Of a DNA stretch of 64,000 nucleotides, positions 44,839 through 53,582 are shown piece by piece; within the stretch, counting starts at the first letter, position 1; each line of letters begins with the position of its first letter. A program made the position numbers and the translations under genes. Below the pieces are notes generated by a model that saw only the letters and a list, made by a program, of their open reading frames with translations, did not search any database and was not told where the DNA came from. Source of the stretch: Denitrobaculum sp965232285 (lineage in GTDB: Bacteria > Pseudomonadota > Alphaproteobacteria > Kiloniellales > Kiloniellaceae); contig CBDDPL010000004.1 in assembly GCA_965232285.1 (NCBI GenBank), positions 6,836,013 through 6,900,012 of the forward strand. Reading direction: 5' to 3'.

Positions 44839-46014
44839 ATGACTGATGTGGTGATTGCGGGCGCGGCACGGACGCCCGTCGGTTCTTTCAACGGCGCCCT
44901 GTCCGGTGTTTCGGCATCGTACCTCGGAACCGTCGCGATCAAGGAGGCCATGTCCCGGGCTTCGGTGGCGCCGGAAGATGTCGACGAAGCCATCATGGGA
45001 CAGATTCTGTCCGCTGGCGCGGGCCAGAACCCGGCACGTCAGGCCGCGGTCAATGCCGGTATCCCGGTTGAGAAGACGGCCTATCAGGTCAATCAGCTCT
45101 GCGGCTCCGGACTGCGCACCGTTGCGCTCGGCTTTCAGGCGATCAAGTGCGGAGACGCCGATATCGTCGTGGCCGGCGGTCAGGAGAGCATGAGCCAGGC
45201 ACCGCATGTCGCAAATCTGCGCAACGGACAGAAGATGGGCGATCTGAAGTTCATTGACAGCATGATTCGCGATGGACTCTGGTGCGCCTTCAACGGCTAT
45301 CACATGGGCAACACGGCCGAGAACGTCGCCAAGAAATGGCAGTTGACCCGCGACGAGCAGGACGCCTTCGCCGCGGCCTCGCAGCAGAAGGCGGAAGCGG
45401 CACAGACCTCCGGCCGCTTCGACGACGAAATCGCACCGGTCACCATCTCGACCCGCAAGGGTGACATCGTCGTGGACAAAGATGAGTATCCGAAACACGG
45501 CACCACCACCGACACGCTTGGCAAGCTGCGCCCGGCCTTCGACAAGGAAGGCACCGTGACCGCCGGCAACGCTTCGGGCATCAACGACGGTGCTGCTGCG
45601 GCCGTGCTTATGTCCGCCGACGAAGCGGCCAAGCGCGGCATCAAGCCGCTTGCCCGGATTGTTTCCTGGGCCACCGAAGGTGTCGACCCGTCGATCATGG
45701 GCACTGGCCCGATCCCCGCGAGCCGCAAGGCTTTGGAGAAGGCGGGCTGGTCGGTCGAGGATCTGGATCTTGTCGAGGCTAATGAGGCTTTCGCGGCGCA
45801 GGCTCTGGCCGTCAACAAGGACCTGGGCTGGGATCCCGCCAAGGTCAACGTCAATGGCGGCGCCATCGCGATCGGCCACCCGATCGGTGCATCCGGTGCA
45901 CGTGTCCTGGTCACGCTCCTGCATGAGATGCAGAAGCGCGATGCCAAGAAGGGCCTGGCAACGCTCTGCATCGGCGGCGGCATGGGCATCGCCATGTGCC
46001 TTGAGCGCGACTGA
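44839..46014 (+). CDS. phaA: Acetyl-CoA acetyltransferase (beta-ketothiolase)
   Basis: A 391-residue biosynthetic thiolase that condenses two acetyl-CoA to acetoacetyl-CoA. Active-site Cys 88 is in NQLCGSGLRT, His 347 in GHPIGASGAR and Cys 377 in TLCIGGGMG, all in the expected order. GGGAGG precedes the ATG. With phaB and the PhaC-like gene it completes the polyhydroxybutyrate route. It ends in a strong terminator, so phaB has its own promoter. Confidence 0.95.
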   Translation: MTDVVIAGAARTPVGSFNGALSGVSASYLGTVAIKEAMSRASVAPEDVDEAIMGQILSAGAGQNPARQAAVNAGIPVEKTAYQVNQLCGSGLRTVALGFQAIKCGDADIVVAGGQESMSQAPHVANLRNGQKMGDLKFIDSMIRDGLWCAFNGYHMGNTAENVAKKWQLTRDEQDAFAAASQQKAEAAQTSGRFDDEIAPVTISTRKGDIVVDKDEYPKHGTTTDTLGKLRPAFDKEGTVTAGNASGINDGAAAAVLMSADEAAKRGIKPLARIVSWATEGVDPSIMGTGPIPASRKALEKAGWSVEDLDLVEANEAFAAQALAVNKDLGWDPAKVNVNGGAIAIGHPIGASGARVLVTLLHEMQKRDAKKGLATLCIGGGMGIAMCLERD

Positions 46015-46078
46015 TACTTTAGCTACCCATAGGATTCTAGCGGGTGCAGCATGAGCATCCGCCAGGCAGGATCAGTGA

Positions 46079-46107
46079 CGGGCCGCCTCATCAGGCGGCC
46101 CGTTTTT
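46079..46107 (+). terminator. Intrinsic terminator after phaA
   Basis: A 10-bp stem (CGGGCCGCCT with AGGCGGCCCG, loop CATC) is followed by five T (46103-46107), 65 bases after the phaA stop. Confidence 0.88.
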
Positions 46108-46270
46108 CCTTTCGGTCACTCCCTGCTGGAAAACTGCGATAAACGGGCAGTTTTTTGCCTGTTTTTTTGGCTTCTCCGGTTGGATGCGCGGGGAATACAT
46201 GCTTTCATACGACCGACAAGAATTTTCCGCCTTGCGGAATTGTGCAGCGCAGAAATGAGGGGACGGAGAT

Positions 46271-46996
46271 ATGGCGCGTGTAGCGTTGGTAACGGGCGGA
46301 ACCCGGGGTATCGGAGCCGCTATTTCGATCGGGTTGAAGAAGGCAGGTTATTCGGTTGCGGCCACCTATGGCGGCAATGACGAGGCCGCCGCGAAGTTCA
46401 AAGAGGAACATGGCATTCCCGTCTTCAAATGGGATGTTTCCGACTTCGAGGCCTGCAAGGAAGGCGTCGCGGCGGTGGAAGCGGAACTGGGAGCGGTCGA
46501 TGTTCTGATCAACAACGCCGGTATTACGCGCGATACGACCCTGCATAAGATGACTCCTGAGAAGTGGAGCGCGGTGATCAGCACCAACCTGGATTCGCTC
46601 TTCAACATGACCCGAAACGTCATTGAAGGCATGCGCGAACGCGGTTTTGGCCGGATCATCAGCATCTCCTCGATCAACGGCCAGAAGGGCCAGTTCGGCC
46701 AGGCGAATTACTCCGCCGCCAAGGCGGGCGTTGTCGGCTTCACCAAGGCGGTCGCGCAGGAAAACGCCGGCAAGGGCATTACGGTCAATGTGGTCGCGCC
46801 GGGCTACATCGGTACGGAGATGGTGCGGGCGGTTCCCGAAGAGGTGCTCAACACCAAGATCATCCCGCAGATCCCCGTCGGCCGGCTGGGTGAGCCCGAG
46901 GAAATCGGTGACTGTGTTGCCTTCCTGGCCTCCGACAGCGCTGGCTTCATCACCGGGGCGACCCTTTCCGCCAACGGCGGACAGTACATGGCCTGA
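46271..46996 (+). CDS. phaB: Acetoacetyl-CoA reductase
   Basis: A 241-residue classical SDR that reduces acetoacetyl-CoA to (R)-3-hydroxybutyryl-CoA with NADPH. The cofactor motif TGGTRGIG is at about 8-15, NNAG at about 81-84, Ser in ISSINGQKGQFGQ, and Tyr 147/Lys 151 in NYSAAKAG. The GQKGQFGQ and TPEKWSAVISTNLDSLFN segments match PhaB more closely than FabG. GGGGACGGAG lies upstream of the ATG. Followed by a highly structured repeat element. Confidence 0.93.
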   Translation: MARVALVTGGTRGIGAAISIGLKKAGYSVAATYGGNDEAAAKFKEEHGIPVFKWDVSDFEACKEGVAAVEAELGAVDVLINNAGITRDTTLHKMTPEKWSAVISTNLDSLFNMTRNVIEGMRERGFGRIISISSINGQKGQFGQANYSAAKAGVVGFTKAVAQENAGKGITVNVVAPGYIGTEMVRAVPEEVLNTKIIPQIPVGRLGEPEEIGDCVAFLASDSAGFITGATLSANGGQYMA

Positions 46997-47032
46997 TGCA
47001 GGCCGAAGCCTCTCCTAGGGGGAGTTAGTCAA

Positions 47033-47152
47033 GTTAGAGCGAAAGGCGTTTAATCAGTCTCAAAATACACTGTCTCTCAATCAGCATGATGCTGATTTCG
47101 AACGCATATTTTGAGAACCTGTGGTTCAGTAAAAACGCCTTTTGCTATAGAC
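47033..47152. repeat. Nested-palindrome repeat, copy A (about 120 bp)
   Basis: Four nested or adjacent dyads are visible: AAAGGCGTTT/AAACGCCTTT (47042-47051, 47133-47142), TCTCAAAATA/TATTTTGAGA (47058-47067, 47107-47116), AATCAGCAT-g-ATGCTGATT (47079-47097) and GAACC-tgt-GGTTC (47115-47127). The ends read GTTAGAGC and GCTATAGAC. The reverse complement aligns without gaps to copies at 55887-56007 and 59941-60059. It resembles a non-autonomous MITE or a conserved structured RNA element. Confidence 0.7.
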
Positions 47153-47153
47153 G

Positions 47154-47181
47154 AACGGCGCCGCAGTTTTGCGGCGCCGTT
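47154..47181. terminator. Bidirectional terminator-like hairpin between phaB and the cupin gene
   Basis: AACGGCGCCGC and GCGGCGCCGTT form a perfect 11-bp stem around AGTTTT, between the convergent phaB and cupin genes. T-runs are poor on either side, so termination efficiency is uncertain. Confidence 0.6.
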
Positions 47182-47249
47182 GTGCTTTCAAGCTCGACAC
47201 AGGTTGTTTTCGGTCGCCCAGAGAGCTTTGGCAGAGAGCCTTGACGGCG

Positions 47250-47681
47250 TTAACCGGGGTTCCAGTCAGGTGCCGCAAGCTCAAAGCCTTCGAACTCAAA
47301 GGCGGGCGCGACCGTGCAGCCCACAAGCGTCCAGTCGCCGCAGGATCGAGCTGACTGCCAGGCCTGGGCCGGGATGACAATCTGCGGTTTCTCTCCGGCC
47401 AGCAGATCGTTCCCGAGCCGCTCGCTCCGGGCCTCTACACCATCTTCCGAAATTCCCAGATCGAGTGGCGCGCCGGCGTACCAGTGCCAGATCTCGACGG
47501 CATCGACCCGATGCCAGTGCGAGCGTTCACCTGCGCCAAGGAGGTAATAGATGGCCGTCTGGTCACCCCGTTTCCCGCTCTGACCGGCATGACGGTAGGT
47601 TTCCGCGAAGTGGCCTCCTTCCGGGTGGGGCTGAAGGCCGAGGTGCCGGATGATGTCTTGCGCGGAGACGGTCTGAGCCAT
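47250..47681 (-). CDS. DUF985 cupin-fold protein
   Basis: A 143-residue protein of the cupin_5/DUF985 family: HLGLQPHPEGGHFAETYR at the start, AIYYLLGAGERSHWHRVDA and EIWHWYAGAPLDL forming the cupin metal site, and the closing GWTLVGCTVAPAFEF-like strand. Members are predicted sugar-epimerase or isomerase-like; few are characterised. The palindromic element at 47700 lies 19 bases upstream of its start. GST gene is upstream in the same direction. Confidence 0.88.
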   Translation of the reverse strand: MAQTVSAQDIIRHLGLQPHPEGGHFAETYRHAGQSGKRGDQTAIYYLLGAGERSHWHRVDAVEIWHWYAGAPLDLGISEDGVEARSERLGNDLLAGEKPQIVIPAQAWQSARSCGDWTLVGCTVAPAFEFEGFELAAPDWNPG

Positions 47682-47699
47682 TGTCGGGGCCTTTCCTTA

Positions 47700-47731
47700 T
47701 AACCAGGGCGATACTATCGCCCCTTGGTATA
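47700..47731. repeat. Palindromic element, copy 2
   Basis: CCAGGGCGATA-c-TATCGCCCCTTGG folds into a long hairpin and, read on the minus strand, matches the element at 8434 (CCAAGGGG, GATA-TATC, CCCTTGG/CCCTGG arms). It fills the 57-base gap between the GST stop and the cupin start, so it may both terminate the first and regulate the second. Confidence 0.55.
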
Positions 47732-47738
47732 CAATACT

Positions 47739-48365
47739 TCAGGCTTCCGGCGGCCGAGTATCCTGCATCGAAGGCCTGCCGCTGAAGGTTTCATACCAGG
47801 CGGTCAAAGCGGTCCGGCCTTCCCGCCAGTTTTCACTGCCGAAACGCAGATCCAGGTAACCCAGTGCGCAACCGACCGCGATATGGCCGAGGCTTGGCCG
47901 CGCGCTCGGGGCAATTGAGCGCAGACTGCCCTCGGCCGCTAGTTTTTCGAAGAGGTCCAGCACGCGGCTGACCTTTGCGCGCATGCGCTCGTGATGTCCG
48001 TCCCATTGCAGGGCTTCGGGGCGCAGGCGGATCTCTCCCATGCGTGACAGGGCGGCGTCCAGCAGACCATCGGCCAGGGCCTGCAGGTTCAGGTCTTCGA
48101 AGCGCGCCTTGTCCGAATCGGGCGTGAAGCTCTCGCCCTCCTGCAGGCTGTCCAGATAGGCGCAGATCACCGGGGAATCGCAGAGCAGCATCCCATCATC
48201 CGTCTGTAACACCGGGACGGTGCTCAAAGGGTTGAAAGCGCTTAAGTCTCTGTCTTCATAGGGATTTGTCGCGACCAGCTCGATCCGGTCCATGAGACCG
48301 GCTTCGAGGACAAGGACACGGACTTTTCGGGCGTAGGGTGATGTAGGGGCGTGGCGCAACTGCAT
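47739..48365 (-). CDS. Glutathione S-transferase family protein
   Basis: This 208-residue protein has an N-terminal thioredoxin-like domain opening TSPYARKVRVLVLEAGL (Ser/Tyr near the glutathione thiol), VPVLQTDDGMLLCDSPVI with the cis-Pro and glutathione gamma-Glu contacts, and an all-helical C-terminal domain. The subgroup (YibF-like) is common in proteobacteria with unclear substrates. Starts directly at the divergent boundary with the methyltransferase gene. Confidence 0.88.
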   Translation of the reverse strand: MQLRHAPTSPYARKVRVLVLEAGLMDRIELVATNPYEDRDLSAFNPLSTVPVLQTDDGMLLCDSPVICAYLDSLQEGESFTPDSDKARFEDLNLQALADGLLDAALSRMGEIRLRPEALQWDGHHERMRAKVSRVLDLFEKLAAEGSLRSIAPSARPSLGHIAVGCALGYLDLRFGSENWREGRTALTAWYETFSGRPSMQDTRPPEA

Positions 48366-48519
48366 AGCGCTAGGGTCTCCCGGTAAGAATTTTCCTGAAA
48401 GCGGTGGTGATGTCGGATTGCCAGATTAAGCCAAGAAGACCGCTATGCAATCCATTAAAGAGGGCTGTTGGGAACGGCGGCTGTAGCGATCCGCGCAATT
48501 GTGTTATCTTCGCGCCGCC

Positions 48520-49257
48520 ATGTGGACAGATGTTGTTGATTTGCGGGAATTTTACGAAACCAGGCTCGGTCATGTGGCCCGGCATATGGTGCGTCGCGGC
48601 GTGCGCTCGCTCTGGCCGGACCTGCGCGGCCAAAGCCTTGTCGGTCTGGGTTATTCGACGCCCTATCTGCGTGTTTTCAAAGAGGAATGCGAGCGCCTGA
48701 TCGCCTTCATGCCCGCGTCGCAGGGCGTGCACCACTGGCCGCCCGAAGGTCCCTGCATGGTCTCGCTGGTGGATGAGACGGAGCTGCCGCTGCCCGATTA
48801 CTCCGTTGACCGGGTGCTGCTGGTCCATGGAGTCGAGAGCACGGAGTATCTGCGGGATATGCTGCGCGAGGTCTGGCGGGTTCTGACCGGCGAGGGGCGG
48901 CTGCTGGTCGTGGTGCCGAATCGGCGGGGCATCTGGGCGCGCAGCGACCGGACGCCCTTGGGTTGGGGGCATCCCTACAGCCAGGCACAGCTATCCCGCT
49001 TGCTGCGGAAGAACCTCTTCATGCCCATGCGCACCGGGCGCGCGCTCTACCTGCCGCCGACCCATTCCAACGCGCTTCAGCGGTCGGCACCGGCCTGGGA
49101 GCGCGTCGGCGGGCGGTTCTTTCCGACCTTTTCCGGCGTGGTCATGATCGAGGCCGGCAAACAGCTCTATGCGGCCAGCCCTGCGCGCCAGCGTATGAGG
49201 GTCCGGCGCCCGCGGGTCGTTCCCATTCCCCAGGTGGCGCAGCGCAACCGGGTCTGA
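48520..49257 (+). CDS. SAM-dependent methyltransferase-like protein
   Basis: Start is placed at the ATG at 48520 (MWTDVVDLREFYETRLGH); an upstream GTG at 48499 is less likely. The 245 residues have a weak SAM motif LVGLGYSTPYL (about 43-53), then DRVLLVHGVESTEYLRDMLREVW and GEGRLLVVVPNRRG, the late strands of a class I methyltransferase. The glycine motif is poor, so activity is not assured. It stands 110 bases before the chorismate mutase gene, with which it often clusters in this group of bacteria. Confidence 0.8.
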   Translation: MWTDVVDLREFYETRLGHVARHMVRRGVRSLWPDLRGQSLVGLGYSTPYLRVFKEECERLIAFMPASQGVHHWPPEGPCMVSLVDETELPLPDYSVDRVLLVHGVESTEYLRDMLREVWRVLTGEGRLLVVVPNRRGIWARSDRTPLGWGHPYSQAQLSRLLRKNLFMPMRTGRALYLPPTHSNALQRSAPAWERVGGRFFPTFSGVVMIEAGKQLYAASPARQRMRVRRPRVVPIPQVAQRNRV

Positions 49258-49366
49258 TGAAACAGGACCTGTCGGTTCACAAGAAATCTTGGTGATGTTT
49301 CCTTTGCTTTTGTGCGGGGCTGCGACTATTTGTTTTGGCTCGCCAGTCCCTTCGACAACAGGTCCT

Positions 49367-50257
49367 ATGTCAGACACAGAAGAAACTCTGGGCAGTCTCC
49401 GCGCTCAAATCGACGAAATCGATACGCAGCTTCATGATTTGCTGATCCGCCGCACCGAGATTGCCGAGCAGGTCGGCAAGGCAAAGGGCAAGGGGGCGGT
49501 CTATCTGCGTCCCGGGCGTGAGGCGCAGGTCCTGCGCCGTCTGGTCGAACGTCATCGGGGGATTCTGCCCAAGGCGGCCATCGTCAGGATCTGGCGGGAG
49601 ATTTTCTCCAGTGCGACGACTCTTCAGGGCGACCTGAGTATTGCCGTTTACGCGCCCGAGCATGACCCGGAACTCTATACTTTGGCGCGCGACCATTTCG
49701 GCGCTCTGACGCCGATTTCGAGCTACAGCACCGTTTCGGGGGTCATGCGGGCGGTCTCCGATCGCCGGGCGACGGCCGGTGTTCTGCCCTTGCCTCAGTC
49801 CGAGGACAGCGAGAACTGGTGGCGCCATCTGGCGCACGATTACGAAGATTCCCCCCGCATCACGGCGAAGCTGCCTTTCACCAAGACGGATGCGTCCAGC
49901 CGCAACCGGATCGAGGCGCTGACTATCAGCTTCGTGCCGCAGGAAGATACCGGCGACGATCACAGCTACATCATCGTGGAGACGGCCGAGGAGATGTCGC
50001 GCAGCGGCATGCGCAGCCTCTTTACAAATGTGGGCATGGAAACCGCGGATGTTCAGACTCCGGACCGCGAACCGGGTTCGCCCATGCATCTGGTGGAGGT
50101 GGTCGGCTACCTTGCGCCTGACGATCCCCGCCTGACTCGTTTCAAAGAGGAAAATGAAAGCAAGATTGCGGGCGTCTGGGCGGTGGGTGGATATGCCGTG
50201 CCGATGGACCTTGGTTCCGATACGGCAGATGCCACGGACATAGAGCGATCTGCCTGA
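49367..50257 (+). CDS. Chorismate mutase with a prephenate dehydratase-like C-terminal region
   Basis: The 296 residues start at the ATG at 49367 (AGG five bases upstream). Residues about 5-95 are a type II (AroQ) chorismate mutase: LRAQIDEIDTQLHDLLIRR, then YLRPGREAQVLRRL and a final helix. Residues about 100-285 recall the periplasmic-binding-like fold of prephenate dehydratase plus an ACT-like end, but the catalytic TRF motif is not seen (the matching place reads SRNRIEA), so the dehydratase part is probably inactive or regulatory. The product, prephenate, feeds the next two genes. Its stop overlaps the aminotransferase start. Confidence 0.82.
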   Translation: MSDTEETLGSLRAQIDEIDTQLHDLLIRRTEIAEQVGKAKGKGAVYLRPGREAQVLRRLVERHRGILPKAAIVRIWREIFSSATTLQGDLSIAVYAPEHDPELYTLARDHFGALTPISSYSTVSGVMRAVSDRRATAGVLPLPQSEDSENWWRHLAHDYEDSPRITAKLPFTKTDASSRNRIEALTISFVPQEDTGDDHSYIIVETAEEMSRSGMRSLFTNVGMETADVQTPDREPGSPMHLVEVVGYLAPDDPRLTRFKEENESKIAGVWAVGGYAVPMDLGSDTADATDIERSA

Positions 50258-51360
50258 TGGGTGAGACGATGAACACGCCCCTGAAACCGCGCCCCGGTAT
50301 CCTGGAGATTTCACCCTATGTCGGTGGCGATGCGACCGCTCAGGGAGTCAACCGGGTCATTCGCCTGGCGTCGAACGAGAACCCGCTCGGTCCGAGCCCC
50401 AAGGCGATTGAAGCTTATACGGCTCTGCAAGGCGAGCTGCACCGCTATCCGGACGGCGGCTCGAATGAGCTGCGGCAGGCCATTGCGGCGAGCGAAAGCC
50501 TCGAGAAAAAGCGTATTGTCTGCGGTGCCGGATCCGACGAGCTGATTTCCCTGCTGGTCAAGGCCTATGCCGGTCCGGGCGACGAAGTGCTCTACAGCGA
50601 GCACGGCTTTCTGATGTATCCGATCTCCGCCAAGACCGTCGGCGCGACACCGGTGGCTTCGCCGGAGCACAATCTGACGACGGACGTCGACGAACTACTC
50701 GCGCAGACCACAGACCGTACGAAACTGGTCTTCGTGGCCAATCCGAACAATCCGACGGGTACCTACCTGTCCGGCGAGGAGTTGCGCCGCCTGCGCAAGG
50801 GGCTGCCGGAATCGGTACTGCTGGTCATCGATGCCGCCTATGCGGAGTATGTCGAAGCCGAGGATTACAGCTCCGGTGCCGAGCTGGTGGCTGAATGCGA
50901 GAATGTCGTGATGACGCGCACCTTCTCGAAGATCCACGGGCTCGCGTCACTGCGGCTTGGCTGGGCGTACTGCCCGCCCGCGGTTGCGGACGTGCTTAAC
51001 AGGCTGCGCGGTCCCTTTAACGTCAGCCTTGCGGCACAGGCGGCCGGGGTGGAAGCGATCAAGGATCAGGCGCATGTCGAGGCCTCGCGCCGGCACAATG
51101 CGAAGTGGCTGGCCTGGTTCAATGCGGAGGTCGCCGCGCTCGGACTGGAGCCGGGCGACTGCGTGGGGAACTTCGCCCTGGTGCGGTTTCCGGGGCCGGA
51201 AGAAAAGTCCGCCGCGGCAGCTTTGGCCTATCTGAAGTCCCGGGGTATTCTGGTGCGGGCCATGGGCGGCTACGGCCTGCCCGATTGCCTGCGGGTCACC
51301 ATCGGCACAGAGGAAGAGACCCGCAGCGTCGTCGATGCCCTGGGCAAATTTCTAAGCTGA
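50257..51360 (+). CDS. hisC: Histidinol-phosphate/aromatic aminotransferase (HisC family)
   Basis: A 367-residue class I/II PLP aminotransferase. It has RLASNENPLGPSP near the N-terminus, PNNPTG (the PLP/carboxylate motif) and the PLP lysine about 225 in RTFSKIHGLASLRLG. The start overlaps the previous stop (TGATG); an ATG at 50269 preceded by GGTGAG is an alternative. Placed between chorismate mutase and prephenate dehydrogenase, it more likely serves phenylalanine and tyrosine synthesis than, or as well as, histidine synthesis. Confidence 0.9.
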   Translation: MGETMNTPLKPRPGILEISPYVGGDATAQGVNRVIRLASNENPLGPSPKAIEAYTALQGELHRYPDGGSNELRQAIAASESLEKKRIVCGAGSDELISLLVKAYAGPGDEVLYSEHGFLMYPISAKTVGATPVASPEHNLTTDVDELLAQTTDRTKLVFVANPNNPTGTYLSGEELRRLRKGLPESVLLVIDAAYAEYVEAEDYSSGAELVAECENVVMTRTFSKIHGLASLRLGWAYCPPAVADVLNRLRGPFNVSLAAQAAGVEAIKDQAHVEASRRHNAKWLAWFNAEVAALGLEPGDCVGNFALVRFPGPEEKSAAAALAYLKSRGILVRAMGGYGLPDCLRVTIGTEEETRSVVDALGKFLS

Positions 51361-51478
51361 CGGGATCTAAAGGAAAGCAGTTTTCAAAGTGAGGTCCCCG
51401 GCGTTTTCCTGGCGGTCCAAATTATGGGGCCAGAGGAGCCGGCTTGGCGGATACCCTCATGAAATACAGGCGTCAAAA

Positions 51479-52414
51479 ATGGTGACTCAATCTGACAGTG
51501 ACTTCCTTTTCCGGAAGGTCGCCCTTATCGGCATCGGCTTGATCGGTTCCTCCCTGGCGCGCGTTTTTCGCAGCCGCGGCATTGTCGCCGAGATTGCGGT
51601 TTCAGCGCGGTCACAGGCGACTTTGGATCGTGTTGTCGAGCTTGGCCTCGCCGATAGCGTACATAGCGATCTGGTCGAAGCGGTGGCGGGAGCGGAACTG
51701 ATCATTCTCTGTTCCCCGGTCGGCAGCTACGACACCATCGCTTCGGTCATTGGCCCGCATTTGAAGGCGGGCGTGATCGTGACCGATGTCGGCTCCGTCA
51801 AGCAGGCGGTGATCCGGGATGTGGACCAGTATCTGCCTGATGGTGTGCATTTCGTGCCCGGGCATCCGATTGCCGGCACCGAAAAGTCGGGACCGGATGC
51901 CGGCTTCGCAGAGCTGTTCGACGGACGCTGGTGTATTCTGACGCCGCCGCCCGGCGCCGATCACCATGCCGTCGAGGCCGTCAGCGAGCTCTGGCGCCGC
52001 TGCGGCAGCATGGTGGAAATCATGGAGCCGGGGCATCACGACAAGGTTCTGGCCATCACCTCACACCTGCCGCACCTCATTGCCTACACGATCGTGGGGA
52101 CCGCGACCGATCTGGAAGCCAGCGAAAGGGCCGAGGTCATCAAGTTCTCGGCCGGCGGTTTTCGGGACTTCACCCGCATTGCCGGCTCCGACCCGGTCAT
52201 GTGGCGGGATGTCTTTCTCAACAATCGTGAAGCCGTGCTCGAGATGCTGCAGCGCTTCAGTGAAGACATCACGGCCCTGCAGCGTGCGATCCGCTGGGGC
52301 GAGGGGGATACACTCGAATCCCTGTTCCTGCGCACGCGCGAAATCCGCCAGGGAGTCGTGGAGGCCCATCAGGCTGGCAGCTTCGATCCGAGAGAACCCA
52401 AGTCGAAGGTGTGA
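51479..52414 (+). CDS. tyrC: Prephenate/arogenate dehydrogenase
   Basis: The start is set at the ATG at 51479 (MVTQSDSDFLFRKVALIG); upstream in-frame codons are unlikely to code. The 311 residues hold the NAD motif GIGLIGSS (about 18-25), then TDVGSVKQ, GHPIAGTEKSGP (with the catalytic His) and HDKVLAITSHLPHL, all typical of TyrA/TyrC. It makes tyrosine's immediate precursor from prephenate or arogenate; the two cannot be told apart here. Last gene of the aromatic operon, convergent with the DUF2125 gene. Confidence 0.9.
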   Translation: MVTQSDSDFLFRKVALIGIGLIGSSLARVFRSRGIVAEIAVSARSQATLDRVVELGLADSVHSDLVEAVAGAELIILCSPVGSYDTIASVIGPHLKAGVIVTDVGSVKQAVIRDVDQYLPDGVHFVPGHPIAGTEKSGPDAGFAELFDGRWCILTPPPGADHHAVEAVSELWRRCGSMVEIMEPGHHDKVLAITSHLPHLIAYTIVGTATDLEASERAEVIKFSAGGFRDFTRIAGSDPVMWRDVFLNNREAVLEMLQRFSEDITALQRAIRWGEGDTLESLFLRTREIRQGVVEAHQAGSFDPREPKSKV

Positions 52415-52426
52415 TCCCGCTCCAGG

Positions 52427-53485
52427 CTATAGCAGGGGTTTTAATGGGGCGATCGGCACCGGGCCGGCGCTGAGCAGACCGTCTTTCATTGTGATCGGCA
52501 AGGCGACCTGCCGGCCGTTTCCACCGCCGAGTGACAGCAGAGCGAAGCTCAAGATACCGGCCTGCGCCGGTTTGATCTGTCCCCGTTTGACCAGCGCGTC
52601 CAGGACTTCGGTGAGACCGGATACCTTGGTGCCGAATGCGCCTTGCGGACGGAACAGGGCATCGAGCTTCGCGGCGCCTTCCGCGTGAAGCGTCACGGGA
52701 CCCCAGGCAATGTCGGCGCTGTGGACGATGGCTTCCCCGCCTGCATCACGCCAGATGGGAAGGGCCTGCCGAAGGTCGGTTGCCGGTAGAGGCCCTCGGA
52801 GGGTGGTTTTCAGAGCGAGTGCTTCAATCACCCTTCCCAGCGGAGTCCCGCCGTCATTGGGTAGGGTGACCTGCTTGGCGGCGAAGTCGAAATCCAGTTC
52901 CTGCAGCCGGTCATTCTCCGCCGGTCGCAAGGGACCTAACACCGCCTCGAGCTCCCCAATGCTGAGTAACTGCTGGTCTTGATGCTGGATTCTCACGCTA
53001 TTGGCGGAGACCACGGCGTAATCTGGCGCGGCGTTGAATTTCATCTGTATCTGCAGCGTGGCGTGGGGCGCGGCTGCGGTAATTTCTCCGACAGCTTTCA
53101 ATCCGCCAAAGAGATGTTCGCCGGACAGTGTCGCGTCGATGGTGAAAGGATTCCAAAGGGCGGCCTCGCCGCGCAGCGGTGGCCCACGCCAATAGCGTCC
53201 GTCGGGCGCCACGATCGCAGGTGCCGGAATCCCAAGCTCAAGAGCGAAGGGGTATCCGGTGACCTCTAATTGCCCGAACTCAACCGTAAAGCCGCGGGCC
53301 ATCTGATCCTGTCGCCAGCGTTCGAGACCCGCGAGGATTTGTCCCGAGGCCCAGTGCCAGTAGGCGGTCGCTAGAAGCCCGAAGAGCAGGAGCGCGGCAA
53401 GCACAAAGATGAGAGAGCGGCGATTGCGGCCAGGCTTCGATGTTTCGGATGCCGGCTGAGAGGAAGTCTTGGGTTCTGAGGCCAT
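52427..53485 (-). CDS. DUF2125 domain protein, membrane-anchored
   Basis: This 352-residue protein has one N-terminal membrane segment (about 26-45) after a short polar tail and a long periplasmic beta-rich domain with GFTVEFGQLEVTGYPFALEL, the DUF2125 signature. Function of the family is unknown; its AsmA-like strands suggest envelope or lipid-related work. It is regularly found beside prephenate dehydrogenase in alphaproteobacteria, as here, which supports the assignment. Confidence 0.85.
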   Translation of the reverse strand: MASEPKTSSQPASETSKPGRNRRSLIFVLAALLLFGLLATAYWHWASGQILAGLERWRQDQMARGFTVEFGQLEVTGYPFALELGIPAPAIVAPDGRYWRGPPLRGEAALWNPFTIDATLSGEHLFGGLKAVGEITAAAPHATLQIQMKFNAAPDYAVVSANSVRIQHQDQQLLSIGELEAVLGPLRPAENDRLQELDFDFAAKQVTLPNDGGTPLGRVIEALALKTTLRGPLPATDLRQALPIWRDAGGEAIVHSADIAWGPVTLHAEGAAKLDALFRPQGAFGTKVSGLTEVLDALVKRGQIKPAQAGILSFALLSLGGGNGRQVALPITMKDGLLSAGPVPIAPLKPLL

Positions 53486-53582
53486 AGGATACTGAGATGT
53501 GATCGGGAGCCGAAGGTTAGTTCCTTAACTTCGGTGCGGAGCCATCGCTTGTCCAGCCTTTCAGTGTCGAGGGCGTCCCGAT

